Shown here: positions 28,988 through 38,278 of the stretch, piece after piece
Layout: each line of letters starts with the position of its first letter
How positions within the stretch are numbered: the first letter of the stretch is position 1
Assembly: GCF_900115595.1 (NCBI RefSeq)
Contig: NZ_FOXA01000023.1
Span: 1 to 38,910, forward strand
Length of the DNA stretch: 38,910 nucleotides
Source of the DNA: Tranquillimonas alkanivorans
GTDB lineage: Bacteria; Pseudomonadota; Alphaproteobacteria; Rhodobacterales; Rhodobacteraceae
Direction of reading: 5' to 3'
Notes under the pieces: generated by a model
What the model saw: the letters and a program-made list of their open reading frames with translations, nothing else
Databases searched by the model: none
Told to the model about the DNA's origin: nothing
Made by a program: the position numbers and the translations under genes

Positions 28988-29762
28988 GGGCGCCTCCCTT
29001 CGCCAATCCGCCAAGAAACCGCTCCATGCCCGCCAGCGTCTCTGGCCGCGCAATCCGCTCGCGAAACGCCCGGGCCTCGGCGTCGAGCCTTGCCTTCAGT
29101 GCCGCCCGCCGCGCCGCGTCCCAGATCAGCTGCTTGGCGGCAATCATGGCAGCGGCGTCGTGCGCCGCCAAGCGGGCGCAGAGGGCGAGGGCATGGTTCT
29201 CCGGTTCTTCCGCGATCTCGTGCGCCAGCCCGTGCGCGTGCAGGTCCTGCGCCGTCAGCCGCGAATTGGCGACCTGCCACGCCAGTGCGCGCGCCGCGCC
29301 CACGCGATCGGGCAGCAGCGCTGTCCAACCGCCGTCGGGGGCGAAGCCGACGCGGGCATAATACGGCTGCATGAAGCAATCCGGCGCCACCACGGCGAGG
29401 TCCGAGGCGAAGAGCAGACCGGCCGATCCGCCCGTGATGGCTCCTCGGGAGGCGGTCACCACGAGCGAGGGCAGCGAGACGAGGCGAAGCACGATGTCCT
29501 GCAGCACCGGCACCACCGCGTCGGCGTGCTCCGTCGCACGCCCCGCGTGGGCGGCGTCCCGGAAAGCAGCTACATCGCCGCCGGTCGAGAAGTTGCGGCC
29601 TTGGGCGGTGAGCAGCAGGATCGTCGGTGCAACGACCTCGGCATCGCGCACGGCCGCGCGCAGGTCGGACAGCAGGCCGGGCTCAAGGGCGTTCGACCGC
29701 GGTGCGCGCAGTTCGAGACGCAGGATCGCCTCCGACGGCCGCTCCAGCGCGACGAGGCTCAT
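28980..29762 (-). CDS. crotonase-family enoyl-CoA isomerase/hydratase
   Basis: 260 residues. The oxyanion-hole strand is GRNFSTGGDVAAF, and the second part SRGAITGGSAGLLFASDLAV leads to MQPYYARVGFAPDGGWTALL. The first catalytic Glu of classic hydratases is replaced (QPYYARVG), while an Asp is present in APDGG. This is the layout of PaaG-type isomerases rather than of hydratases with two Glu. ATG 29762 overlaps the tetR stop (ATGA). It lies just after tetR and before the CoA ligase in one coupled operon. Confidence 0.82.
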   Translation of the reverse strand: MSLVALERPSEAILRLELRAPRSNALEPGLLSDLRAAVRDAEVVAPTILLLTAQGRNFSTGGDVAAFRDAAHAGRATEHADAVVPVLQDIVLRLVSLPSLVVTASRGAITGGSAGLLFASDLAVVAPDCFMQPYYARVGFAPDGGWTALLPDRVGAARALAWQVANSRLTAQDLHAHGLAHEIAEEPENHALALCARLAAHDAAAMIAAKQLIWDAARRAALKARLDAEARAFRERIARPETLAGMERFLGGLAKGGAHA

Positions 29763-30349
29763 GGCGCGAGCCCCTCGCGGACCAGCGCGAAGGCCTCGTC
29801 TACCACGCCATCGATCTCGGCGGGATCGCCCCAGAGCGCATAGCGTTCCCCCAGCGCTTTCGCCATGCCCATCAGCGCCCAAGCCCGCACTTCGGCATCG
29901 CCCGGGCGCACCTCGCCATCCGCCTGGGCCTTCTTCAGTCGCGCCTCGTAGGCCTTGGCGAAGGTCGTGAAATAGTCGCGGTAGGCGGCGGGGTCGACGA
30001 AGCGGGCCTCTTCCACGATGCGATAGAGGGCGGGGCGTTCGGCGACGAAGTGCAGGAAGGCGGCGAGGCCGGCGCGTTCGGCTTCAAGCCGTGTGGCCCC
30101 GGGGTCAAGCGCGCGGGTGACGACCGTGCGGGTCAGGTGGCCCATCTCGACCACCAGCTCGCGGAAGATTTCTTCCTTCGATTTGAAGTAGATATAGAGC
30201 GTGCCCTGCGCGGTCTCGGCGCGCCGCGTGATCTCGGAAATTGACGCCGCGGCGAACCCGGCCTCGCCGAAAACCTCCTCGGCCGCACGCAGGATCTGCT
30301 CGCGCCGGGCACGTCCGCGTCTGGTTTTTGGAAGGTCTCCCTTGGGCAT
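29759..30349 (-). CDS. TetR-family repressor of the uptake and CoA-activation regulon
   Basis: 196 residues. The DNA-binding domain is clear: RREQILRAAEEVFGEAGFAA, ASISEITRRAETAQGTLYIY and FKSKEEIFREL. The C-terminal ligand domain follows. ATG 30349 fits the usual TetR N-terminus (MPKGDLPKTRRGRARREQIL). No good ribosome site precedes it, so the message may be leaderless or start very close. Its own palindrome (30357-30379) lies directly before the start and is repeated at livK. The ligand is probably an acyl-CoA or the free acid of the pathway. Confidence 0.88.
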   Translation of the reverse strand: MPKGDLPKTRRGRARREQILRAAEEVFGEAGFAAASISEITRRAETAQGTLYIYFKSKEEIFRELVVEMGHLTRTVVTRALDPGATRLEAERAGLAAFLHFVAERPALYRIVEEARFVDPAAYRDYFTTFAKAYEARLKKAQADGEVRPGDAEVRAWALMGMAKALGERYALWGDPAEIDGVVDEAFALVREGLAP

Positions 30350-30356
30350 GCAAAAC

Positions 30357-30379
30357 ATGAACCATGAATCATGTTTCAT
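30357..30379. promoter_or_regulatory. TetR operator, site 2 (tetR promoter)
   Basis: ATGAACCATGAATC then ATGTTTCAT. It is a 23-bp palindrome centred at 30368 with one mismatched pair, seven bases before the tetR ATG. See site 1 at 20950-20972. Confidence 0.75.
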
Positions 30380-30971
30380 AGTCAAGTGTGACGCCGACCG
30401 CCAACCACGTGGTGGCCGTCCTAAATCCGCACACCATGCTTCCCGACAACTCCCCCGACCGATGACGCCGCAGGAGGTGCACGGCAACTGGCTTAGGCCA
30501 CTCGGCGTCCGAGTTTCTGCACGAACCGTCATTCCGACCGAAGTCCATGAGCTGGAGCGTTGCGCCACCTGTGGCGCGTCGGAAGGCAACTAAGAAACAT
30601 GGTATGTGTGCTCTTCTACGGGCAGAGGGCACGGGCAAGAGTTCGTCTGCACAGCACCTCGCGCACGGCGGGATCGGTCGCGTCACTCCCGTTAACCGCG
30701 CACGATTATGTGGCTTAGTCGGTGGAGGCGCTCCCGCCGGACGGGAAGGAGTTCAGAGCCCTCGTTTTGGCGGCCTCCGGGAGCCTGGCTTGGACGTCCG
30801 GACTGCGGGCCTTTATTCGCGCGTGCTCAATATTCGCCGCGCCCGCTACGGCCGACCGACCGAAGGTTGGACAGCGGAGATTCGTTGCGGGCGCGGGCTG
30901 AACAGGCAGCGTGTTTGCAAGCCGCCTTCGGGCTGGAGCATCGACCATCGTTGGTGTTGAGTTCCGCTCAA
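30380..30971. other. gene-free stretch between tetR and the TPP-enzyme gene
   Basis: About 590 bases with no gene I can support. Several frames stay open only because of the GC content. Around 30780-30900 the minus strand shows CTCCGCTGTCCAACCTTCGG, loosely like the degenerate intergenic repeats elsewhere in the window. Confidence 0.4.
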
Positions 30972-32585
30972 TCACATCCGCATGCGCGGCACGTCATTCG
31001 GGTCCAGTCGCAGCTCGATCAAGAGTGGCTTGTTTCGGGTTTCGATGGCCTCGATCGCCCGGTCCAAATCCTCGTTGGTCTGGACCAGCACGCCCTGTCC
31101 ACCCAATGCAGTTCCGACCTGAGCGAACGAGGGCCAGTCGAAGGTCGACAAGCCCGGGTCCATCTTGCGGTCGAGGAACTGGATGTGCTCGGCCCCATAG
31201 GCAGAGTCGTTCGCCACGATCACGATCAGATCCTGCTTCATCCGGACGGTGGTGTTGAACTCGTTGATGCCCCCCATCATGAAGCCGCCGTCGCCGGTGA
31301 ACAGCACGACCGGTCGGTTTGGCACCGCATAGCCCGCCCCGATCGCAACCTGCAGCCCCAGGCCGATGGAGCCGAAATTCGCGGTGGCGATAAAGCTTTC
31401 CGCGTTGGGGCAGGAGACGCGGCACCAGACCTCGGTCATGAAGCGCCCGCCATCGGTGGTGAGAAACCGGTCTTTCGGCAATGCCTCTTCCAGCCGGTCC
31501 AGCGCGTATTCGAAGTTCACGAAACCGGGTGCGGCCTTGTCCGGTTCGCCCTTCGGATGTGCCGTCAGCGCGTCGATGTCGAGTTCGGCGGCAAAGCCGC
31601 TGCCGGGGATCTCGGCCTCGTTCAGCCACCAAACGATATTGTCAACGGTCAGGCCCGCATCGGCCACAAGCGCCGCATCGGGGTGATAGTTCTTGGCGAC
31701 CTCCGTGACGGTGTCGTTGACCTGTATGACGCGCTTGCCCTTCATCAACGCGCCCTTGTCGGTGGTGAAATGGTGCAAGGATGTCCCGAACGCGACGATG
31801 CAATCCGCTTTGCCGATTGCATCGTAGGCAGCGGGTGTCGACAGGGTGCCGAAGATGTCGATGTTATTGGGATGATCGTTGAACATCCCCTTGGCCTTCA
31901 GCGTCGTGGCCAGGGGGGCCTCCAAACGGTCAGCCAAGGCCTTGATCTGCGCGACAGCGTCCTTGGCACCGATACCTGCCAGGATGATCGGGCGTTTCGC
32001 GCTGGCGATCATGCCGATGGCTTCATCAAGGTCACTGCCTTCGGGCACGTAGGAGCGCGCGGTAAACGCGGGAAAGACGTGCCGTGTGTGCTCGACCTCC
32101 TGCCACATGAAGTCGGCCGGCATGTTAAGAACGACGGGGCGCTTTTCCACCTGCGCTCGGTAAATGGCATGGGCAACATCGTAGGAGGCGGTCTCGGGCG
32201 CGCGCATCTGTTCGAATCCGGCCCCCGTGATCTTGACTGTTTCGCGCTGATCGATGTTCTGCAGGTTGTGCGGGTTCGACACGGCGGTATCGCCGGCCAG
32301 AAGGACCATCGGAACGTGCGCACGCGCGGCCTCGGTCAGTGCGGTGACGCAGTTGGTCAGTGCCGGGCCATGGGTGACCGTGGCGATGCCGACCTTGCCT
32401 GCGACGCGGCCGTGGGCCAGCGCCATGAGAACCGCACTGCCCTCGAAAGCCACGGGGACGAAGGTTCCGCCACCAGCGCGCACGAAGTCATCCACAATGA
32501 AGAGATTGGCGTCCCCCATCAGCCCGAACATCGTGTCGAGACCGTGATCGGCAAGGGATCGGGCGATGGATTGGTAGACGTACAT
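30972..32585 (-). CDS. TPP-dependent acetolactate-synthase-like enzyme
   Basis: 537 residues with all three domains of the TPP family. N-terminal Pyr domain: YVYQSIARSLADHGLDTMFG, with the catalytic Glu in VAFEGSAVLMALA and GKVGIATVTHGPALTN. The middle Rossmann-type domain is IILAGIGAKDAVAQIKALAD. The C-terminal TPP motif starts at GDGGFMMGGINEFNTTVRMK and continues to IVANDSAYG. It decarboxylates or condenses a 2-oxo acid; true acetolactate synthase, benzoylformate or oxalyl-CoA type cannot be separated by eye. ATG 32585 is chosen because the conserved part begins there; a GTG at 32621 would add 12 residues. It stands alone, with no small subunit nearby. Confidence 0.85.
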   Translation of the reverse strand: MYVYQSIARSLADHGLDTMFGLMGDANLFIVDDFVRAGGGTFVPVAFEGSAVLMALAHGRVAGKVGIATVTHGPALTNCVTALTEAARAHVPMVLLAGDTAVSNPHNLQNIDQRETVKITGAGFEQMRAPETASYDVAHAIYRAQVEKRPVVLNMPADFMWQEVEHTRHVFPAFTARSYVPEGSDLDEAIGMIASAKRPIILAGIGAKDAVAQIKALADRLEAPLATTLKAKGMFNDHPNNIDIFGTLSTPAAYDAIGKADCIVAFGTSLHHFTTDKGALMKGKRVIQVNDTVTEVAKNYHPDAALVADAGLTVDNIVWWLNEAEIPGSGFAAELDIDALTAHPKGEPDKAAPGFVNFEYALDRLEEALPKDRFLTTDGGRFMTEVWCRVSCPNAESFIATANFGSIGLGLQVAIGAGYAVPNRPVVLFTGDGGFMMGGINEFNTTVRMKQDLIVIVANDSAYGAEHIQFLDRKMDPGLSTFDWPSFAQVGTALGGQGVLVQTNEDLDRAIEAIETRNKPLLIELRLDPNDVPRMRM

Positions 32586-32648
32586 GCGGCTGCTCTTCGT
32601 TTCCGTGCTGCGGTGTTCCACATTCTAATGCACAGGTGGTGCGTGATA

Positions 32649-32695
32649 TGCGCAAAGTTGTGGCGTTTGGAGCAATTTTTGCGGCATTTTGCGCA
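32649..32695. promoter_or_regulatory. inverted and direct TTTGCG repeats upstream of the TPP enzyme
   Basis: TGCGCAAA (32649-32656) and TTTGCGCA (32688-32695) are inverted repeats 31 bases apart. Between them, GCAATTTTTGCG and GCATTTTGCG form a direct repeat. The AT-rich block is unusual here and lies about 65 bases before the TPP-enzyme start. Lrp/AsnC-type sites can look like this; no regulator gene is near. Confidence 0.4.
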
Positions 32696-32771
32696 CAGTG
32701 TGGCGAGGGGCGCGTGGATCACGCATGCTCACATGGAAGTCTTCTCGGGCCACCTACCGGCCGCCCTGTAG

Positions 32772-33209
32772 TCGACCTCGGGGATCTGCCACTGTCTTGG
32801 CGACGTCTACTATTCTGCGACCTCCAACTTCGAACCCTATCCCACCTTCGCCGCCTGTCTCCTGAATGGTGGCCGACACCCGAAATGGACAGGGAACATG
32901 CGGCACTGCGACCGCCGGCGACCTCGACGTCGCTGCCTCTGCAAGAGGTACATATGAGCGTGACGCGTTCAACGGTTGCACCGACGATGACGATGATTGC
33001 CTCAACACTAGGCATGAGCTTGTCGCCGAGCTTTCGACCGGGCGCACGACACAGACGGCGGACGGTCGCCGCGTTCTTCAAGGGCGCTGGAACGACTCTG
33101 CATTGGTAAGATAATCACCAGCACGAGCGGGTTCGGTATCGACCACCTCGTTCCGCTCAAGTTCGCTTGGGAACACGGGGCAGACCGTTGGTGTCAATGG
33201 CGGCGTTAA
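32772..33209 (+). pseudogene. secreted HNH/DUF1524-type nuclease, broken in three frames
   Basis: Three frames in succession give parts of one protein. First, SGICHCLGDVYYSATSNFEP and YPTFAACLLNGGRHPK (32772-32880), a small Cys-containing domain. Then FNGCTDDDDDCLNTRHELVA, ELSTGRTTQTADGRRVLQGR and WND (to about 33100). Then GKIITSTSGFGIDHLVPLKF and AWEHGADRW (33105-33209) with the DHLVPLK motif of GmrSD-C/DUF1524 HNH nucleases. D/N-x-R-HELL-like and DHLVPL elements in this order are typical of secreted nucleases of this type. At least two frameshifts are present and the C-terminal Asn/Glu part is missing, so it is inactive. Confidence 0.65.
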
Positions 33210-33350
33210 AGCCGACCACGGGGCGGCGCAATAGTCGGCCATGTGACGGTGCCGGTAGGACGGGTGAGCGTCATAGCCTGCGCGCTCTCCATATAGCTGG
33301 CGCATGCCATGGCACATGAGCCCATCGAGGTCCATTCCTGTTGCCGTCGG

Positions 33351-33476
33351 TCAGGAGGTGGCGGAGGTGTTTCGGCCGCTGCTGTGCGCGAGGCGGTAGC
33401 ACTCGCCATTCATCTCCAGGATGTCGACGTGGTGCGTGAGGCGGTCCAGCAGCGCCCCGGTCAGCCGCCCGCAGCG
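33351..33476 (-). mobile_element. IS21-family IstB tail (relic)
   Basis: RLTGALLDRLTHHVDILEMN then GECYRLAHSS, ending at a stop at 33351. This is the C-terminus of the IstB ATPase of IS21-type elements. No IstA or Walker motifs are present. Confidence 0.7.
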
Positions 33477-33518
33477 GGCCGAGCCCGCCGCCGTGGACGA
33501 CTTTCTCACCGCCGTTCT

Positions 33519-33590
33519 CGCAGCACCGTCCGATACCTGGGCGTCGAGCTTGAGGACGCGCTGGCGACCTCGGAGGCCGTCGAAATCTGA
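33519..33590 (+). pseudogene. C-terminal tail of a tyrosine recombinase
   Basis: STVRYLGVELEDALATSEAV then EI and a stop. Integrases of Rhodobacterales often end in STVRYLGxExDDALxIAExxEI, where the Tyr is the catalytic residue. Only the last 23 codons remain. Confidence 0.6.
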
Positions 33591-33640
33591 CGGCAGGGGC
33601 CGTCATTCAAGGACGGTCCTCTCCGGACCTTCGCCTTCCG

Positions 33641-33744
33641 ATCTGGTGCTGCGCCGCAGCGTCTGCGAAACCGCCGTTCATTCGCCACGCAGCATGAGAG
33701 GTCACGCGGAAGACGGCAGCGCGGACATTCATGCCGCTCGCTGC
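33641..33744 (-). repeat. degenerate interspersed repeat, copy C
   Basis: On the minus strand it begins GCAGCGAGCGGCATGAATGT then CCGC, shares ATGCTGCG, GAATG and CGCTGCGGCGCAG with copy A, and ends near 33641. Copies A and B lie at 3404 and 10870. Between 33745 and 33961 nothing else is recognised. Confidence 0.55.
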
Positions 33745-33961
33745 AAGCGCACGATCATGTGCTGCACCTGCCAGAGGCGGTTTGCGAAGCCGGGCTCGCC
33801 GTCGCCGAATTCCGGAGTGCGCCGATGGCCGGTTCCTACGCCAATCGAATTCCGATCAAACCTGCCCATGGTCGCACGGGTTTAGCTCGATAACGAGCCA
33901 CGATACGGTTGAGATTAGCTGGCCTGAAGACAACGATCGAGAGCAGCGACGGAGCTTGTAT

Positions 33962-36900
33962 ATGAACACCGAGCAAGACATGGCGCTGGCGAGCGACATT
34001 CTTGAAACCGTCCGCTTGCCGCTTCTGGCGCTCGATGGCGACCTTCGTGTGGAAAACGCGAATGAGGCCTTCCTGCACCAGTTCCAGGTGAGCCGCCAGG
34101 AGACCCTGGGCCGCCTGGTATACGACCTCGGCAACGGCCAGTGGAATATCCCGGAATTGCGCCGGCTGCTCGAGGAGATCCTCCCGGAGCAGAGCACGGT
34201 GTCGGACTACCGGGTCGAGCATGACTTCGAGCGGATCGGCCGGCGCATCATGCGCGTCAGTGGCCGGCGCATTGCACGACCGGACAACCCGGACCTGATC
34301 CTGCTTTCCATCTCGGACGACACGGAACGCGAGGCGCTTCGAGCCGAGTTGGTCAAGCGAATGGAACTCGCGGAAAAGCTGATCGACAGCGTGCGCGAGG
34401 GATTGTTGATCCTCGATCCGGATCTGCGCGTCCAGTCCGCCAGCGGCGCGTTCTACGAGAGCTTCGCTGTCGAACCCGAGCAGACCGTCGGCCGTCTCGT
34501 CTACGAACTTGGCAACGGCCAGTGGAATATTCCCGAGTTGCGCCAGCTCCTCGAGGATGTGCTGCCCCGGCAGCGGAGCTTCAACGATTTCGAAGTCACT
34601 CATACGTTCGAGGACGTTGGCGAGCGGGTCATGCTCCTGAACGGCCGGCGCCTGGATCATACCGATCTCATCCTGCTCGCCATCCGCGATGTCACTGACC
34701 TCCGGCAGAGCGCAGCCCGACTGCAGGAGGTAGCGGCGGCGGCGCATGTCGGCGTGTTCGAGGACGACCGGCGCACGGGCGCACTCTACTGGTCTCCGGA
34801 GATGCGGGATATCCTCGGATACCCGCCGGACGCGCCGACACCGATTGGTGGCGTCGTTCCGGACTTCGTGCATCCCGAGGATCGAGCGGACGTTGCGGCC
34901 ATGTTCGCTCGCGTGACCGATCCGAGGGGCGACGGGAAAATCTTTCACGAGCACCGGATTGTCCGACCGGCCGGACGGCGAGACCCGGTGGGTGCAGATG
35001 AAGGGCCAGACCGAGTTCGCCGAGGTCGAAGGGGAGCGGCGTCCCGTGCTGATCCGTGGCATCGTTCTCGACGTCACCGAGCGGAGGGCCGCGGAAGAGG
35101 AGCTTCGCGAGCGTGAGCGGCGGCTCCGCAACGTGCTCGACGGCATGGGCGAGGCCTTCGGCCTCATGGATCACGATCTGCGGATCATCACGCAGAACGA
35201 GGCCGCGCTCGCGCTCGACGGGCGCTCGTTGGAGGATATCCAGGGCCGGACCCATTGGGAGGTCTATCCAGGCTCCGAGGAGAGCGAACTGGGTCGGCTC
35301 TACAAATATGCGCTGGACGAACAGGTGCCTGTTTCGTTGGAGCACCGCTACAAGTGTCCACACGACGGGACGAAATGGCTCGAGATGCGAGCCTTTCCGG
35401 TGCCCGAGGGGCTCGCCGTGTTCTGGCGGGACATCAGCGAGCGCAAGGAGGCCGAGGCGGCCCTGCGCCAGAGCGAGAGCCGACTGCGCAAGGTTCTCGA
35501 CATCGAGACGGTCGGCGTCGTCTACTTCGATCTGATCGGCGGCGCCTTGGATGCGAACGAGGCCTACCTCTCGATGATCGGTTACAGCCGCGCCGAACTC
35601 GAGAAGGGCGAAGTCCGGTACGAGCATCTGACGCCGCCCGACTGGCGCTGGCGGGACGAGCAGACCATCGCCGAATTCGGGGCGAGCGGCAAAGCCGGCC
35701 CCTTCGAGAAGCAGTATTTCCACAGAGACGGATCCCGCATCTGGGTGCTTTGCTCGGACAAGATGCTCGACGACGGGACCGCCGTGGAGATCATCATCGA
35801 TGTGACCGAGCGCAAGCGCGCGGAGGCGGCCCTGCTCGAGAGCGAACAGCGTTACAAGACGTTGTTCGAGTCCATGGACGAGGCCGATGCGGTGGTCGAG
35901 GTCCTGCGTGACGACGCAGGGAATTGGGCCGACTTTCTCTTTATCGAGGTCAACCCGGCCTTCATGAAACACACGTCGATGCCGTATCCGGTCGGCAAAC
36001 GTGCGACGGAGTTGCTGGGCACACCCAATCCTCGCTGGGCGGAAACGTACGGCAGGGTGGTGGACACGGGCGAAGCCGTGCGGCTGGAAGAGGAGGAGCC
36101 TGTCCTCGACCGGGTCTTCGACCTGAACATCTTTCGCATCGGTGACGCTTCGGACCGGCGCGTTGCGGTGCTGTTCAACGACGTGACCGAGCGCAAGCGG
36201 GGCGAGGCGGCACTGAGGGAAAGCGAAGCCCGCTACCGCGCGCTGGTCGGTTCGACCTCGGACATCATCTACCGCATGAGCCCCGACTGGACGGAGATGC
36301 GCGAGCTCGGCGGACGCGGCTTCATCACCGACACGCACGAGCCGCGTCGTGACTGGATGAAGGGCTACATTCCACCGGAGGACCAGCCGACGGTCGAGGC
36401 GGCGATCCGAGAAGCAATCATCACAGAAACTCCCTTCGACCTGGAGCACCGGGTTTGGAAGGTTGACGGCAGCATTGGCTGGGTTCGGTCGCGCGCCGTC
36501 CCGCGCAGGGATGAAAACGGTCGGCTACGTGAATGGTTCGGGGCAGCCAGTGACGTTACCTCGCGCAGGCGCGCGGAAGAACGCCAGAACATGCTGATGG
36601 GCGAGCTGGACCACCGCGTGAAAAACACCCTCGCGGTCGTCCAGTCGATCACACGCCAGAGCCTCGGGCGCAGGCAGGCCGTGGGACCCGAGACGGCAGA
36701 GAGGCTGGTTGGCCGCATCAATGCGCTGGCGCAGTCGCACGCGCTGCTGGCGCGCAGCCGGTGGGAAGGTGCAGGGGTCGCCGATCTCGTCGAGAACACC
36801 GTCGCCCCGTACCGCAGCGAGCGGAGCGACCGCATCACCGTAGCGGGACCGGATCTGCAGGTGACACCGAAGGCCGCACAGACGCTGACGCTCGCCTTCC

Positions 36901-37575
36901 ACGAACTCGTCACCAACGCCGGCAAGTACGGGGCGCTCTCGCGCGAGAACGGGCGCCTCACGATCGGGTGGAACATCTCGGGTGAGGCGGATGACCGCCG
37001 CCAAGGGTTTCGGATCGCGCCTTATCGAGCAAATCCTGAGCGCGGAGCTCGAGGGCGAGGTGAAAATGGAGTTCGACCGCTCCGGCCTGCGGGCGCGCCT
37101 CGACCTGCCGTTGAACAATCTCCAGGCCCGGGGCCGTGGACGCTTGTCCCGGCCCAGCAGCGAAGACACATTTCGGCCCGGGGACCCCGCGACCCTCCAT
37201 GGCACACGTGTTCTCGTCGTCGAGGATGAGCACCTCGTCGGGCAGGACACGGCCGAGGCGCTTCGATCCGCCGGATGCTCGACCCTGGGACCGATCGCCA
37301 CCGTGCAGGAGGCACTTCGCGTCGCCGTTTCCGAGGACATCGATGCGGCCGTCCTCGACATCAACCTCAATGGCGATCTTGTATGGCCGGTGGCTCGGGC
37401 ACTGAAGGCGCGGGAAATCCCGCTCGTATTCACAACCGGCTATGCCGATACGGTCCCGGCGCCTCGTGGATTGGAGAACGTTACCCGGATCGAAAAGCCG
37501 GTTGAGCCGGATCGGCTTCTCGCGAGGCTTTCTGTGGAGGTCACGCGAAAGGCTCATGCAGCGCCTACACATTAA
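33962..37575 (+). pseudogene. seven-PAS HWE hybrid histidine kinase, broken
   Basis: About 1200 codons over three frames. ATG 33962 begins a chain of PAS domains: ILETVRLPLLALDGDLRVEN, LIDSVREGLLILDPDLRVQS, VAAAAHVGVFEDDRRTGALY, LRNVLDGMGEAFGLMDHDLR, and three more, separated by TERKRAEAAL-type linkers. Then the phospho-acceptor helix GELDHRVKNTLAVVQSI and the N-box HELVTNAGKYGALS of HWE kinases, and a receiver domain (TRVLVVEDEHLVG, Asp in VLDINLNGD, Lys in IEKP). Lesion 1: the doubled CCGG at 34967-34974 is a 4-bp insertion that shifts the frame in PAS 3. Lesion 2: near 37001 about 18 codons before GFGSRLIEQ are missing, and the frame shifts again. The ATPase would lack part of its lid. Such kinases often act in general stress signalling. 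Confidence 0.85.
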
Positions 37576-37698
37576 GTGTGGTGCTACATCCGGGCGCGAG
37601 CCGCAAAGTCATGAGGGTCTGCGGGTTCGTCGGATGGTAATCGGGCCGGAGCGGTGACACGGTGCCGCAGCAACTCGCTGGTCTGCCTGGTCTTGCTG

Positions 37699-37760
37699 AT
37701 GTCTGCTTTAGCAGATTGGCCAAGAGCACCCCGCCGCCGCAGCGAAGGTCCGGAGTCCGC
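37699..37760 (-). repeat. 62-bp degenerate repeat, second copy
   Basis: In reverse orientation it reads GCGGACTCCGGACC, TTCGCTGCGGCGG and ends GCAGACAT, the same layout and length as 5747-5808. The two copies match closely at both ends and less in the middle. The remaining gene-free DNA from 37576 to 38278 holds no gene I can support. Confidence 0.55.
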
Positions 37761-38278
37761 CCGATCTTGGCCAGTCGCGCTCCGCTGGATGCGTGAACTC
37801 GCGGACGCGTAATGGTCGAGAAGGCGCGGAGCAGACCTTCGCGCCATACTGCACCACGAAATGCGCAGGGCTGGCCCGGGCTGACGTCCTCTCATCCCGG
37901 AAGGCGAGGATGACCTAATCTTCGTCCTGAAGAAGCTTCGCGTCCTGCCCCTTCCGTTGCTGTGGCACTTGAATCCGCGACCCAAGGGATGGAGGCGCGC
38001 CGGCTCGGTCGTCACGCAAGCTGACGGCTGACGCTGGTCGAGGCCGGTGGCGCCTCGATCGCTCTCCCGTTCGAGGTGGGCTTCGGTGGGACGCGCCGCC
38101 GGGCACGGCCGCGCCGGTCTGAAGCAGCTTGACGCCCCCGGTTCCGGCATCTCCGATCGGGCGCCGAAACCGGAGAGGGCACAGTGGAGGCCGCGCCAAG
38201 CGCGACACGGGGCGGGACTTGCCTCCGGGGCCACGTCATGACACACGTGCCGATATCCGCAGCGGAGTCGCACGCTAA

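Noticed and set aside
27746-29374. Plus-strand frame over the CoA ligase and crotonase genes
   Set aside because: Shadow of the minus-strand operon; no motif.
30547-30960. Small plus-strand gene upstream of the TPP enzyme
   Set aside because: Arg/Gly/Ser-rich frame without a ribosome site, family motif or conserved neighbour.
34692-36449. Minus-strand frame over the PAS kinase
   Set aside because: Shadow of the repeated PAS domains.
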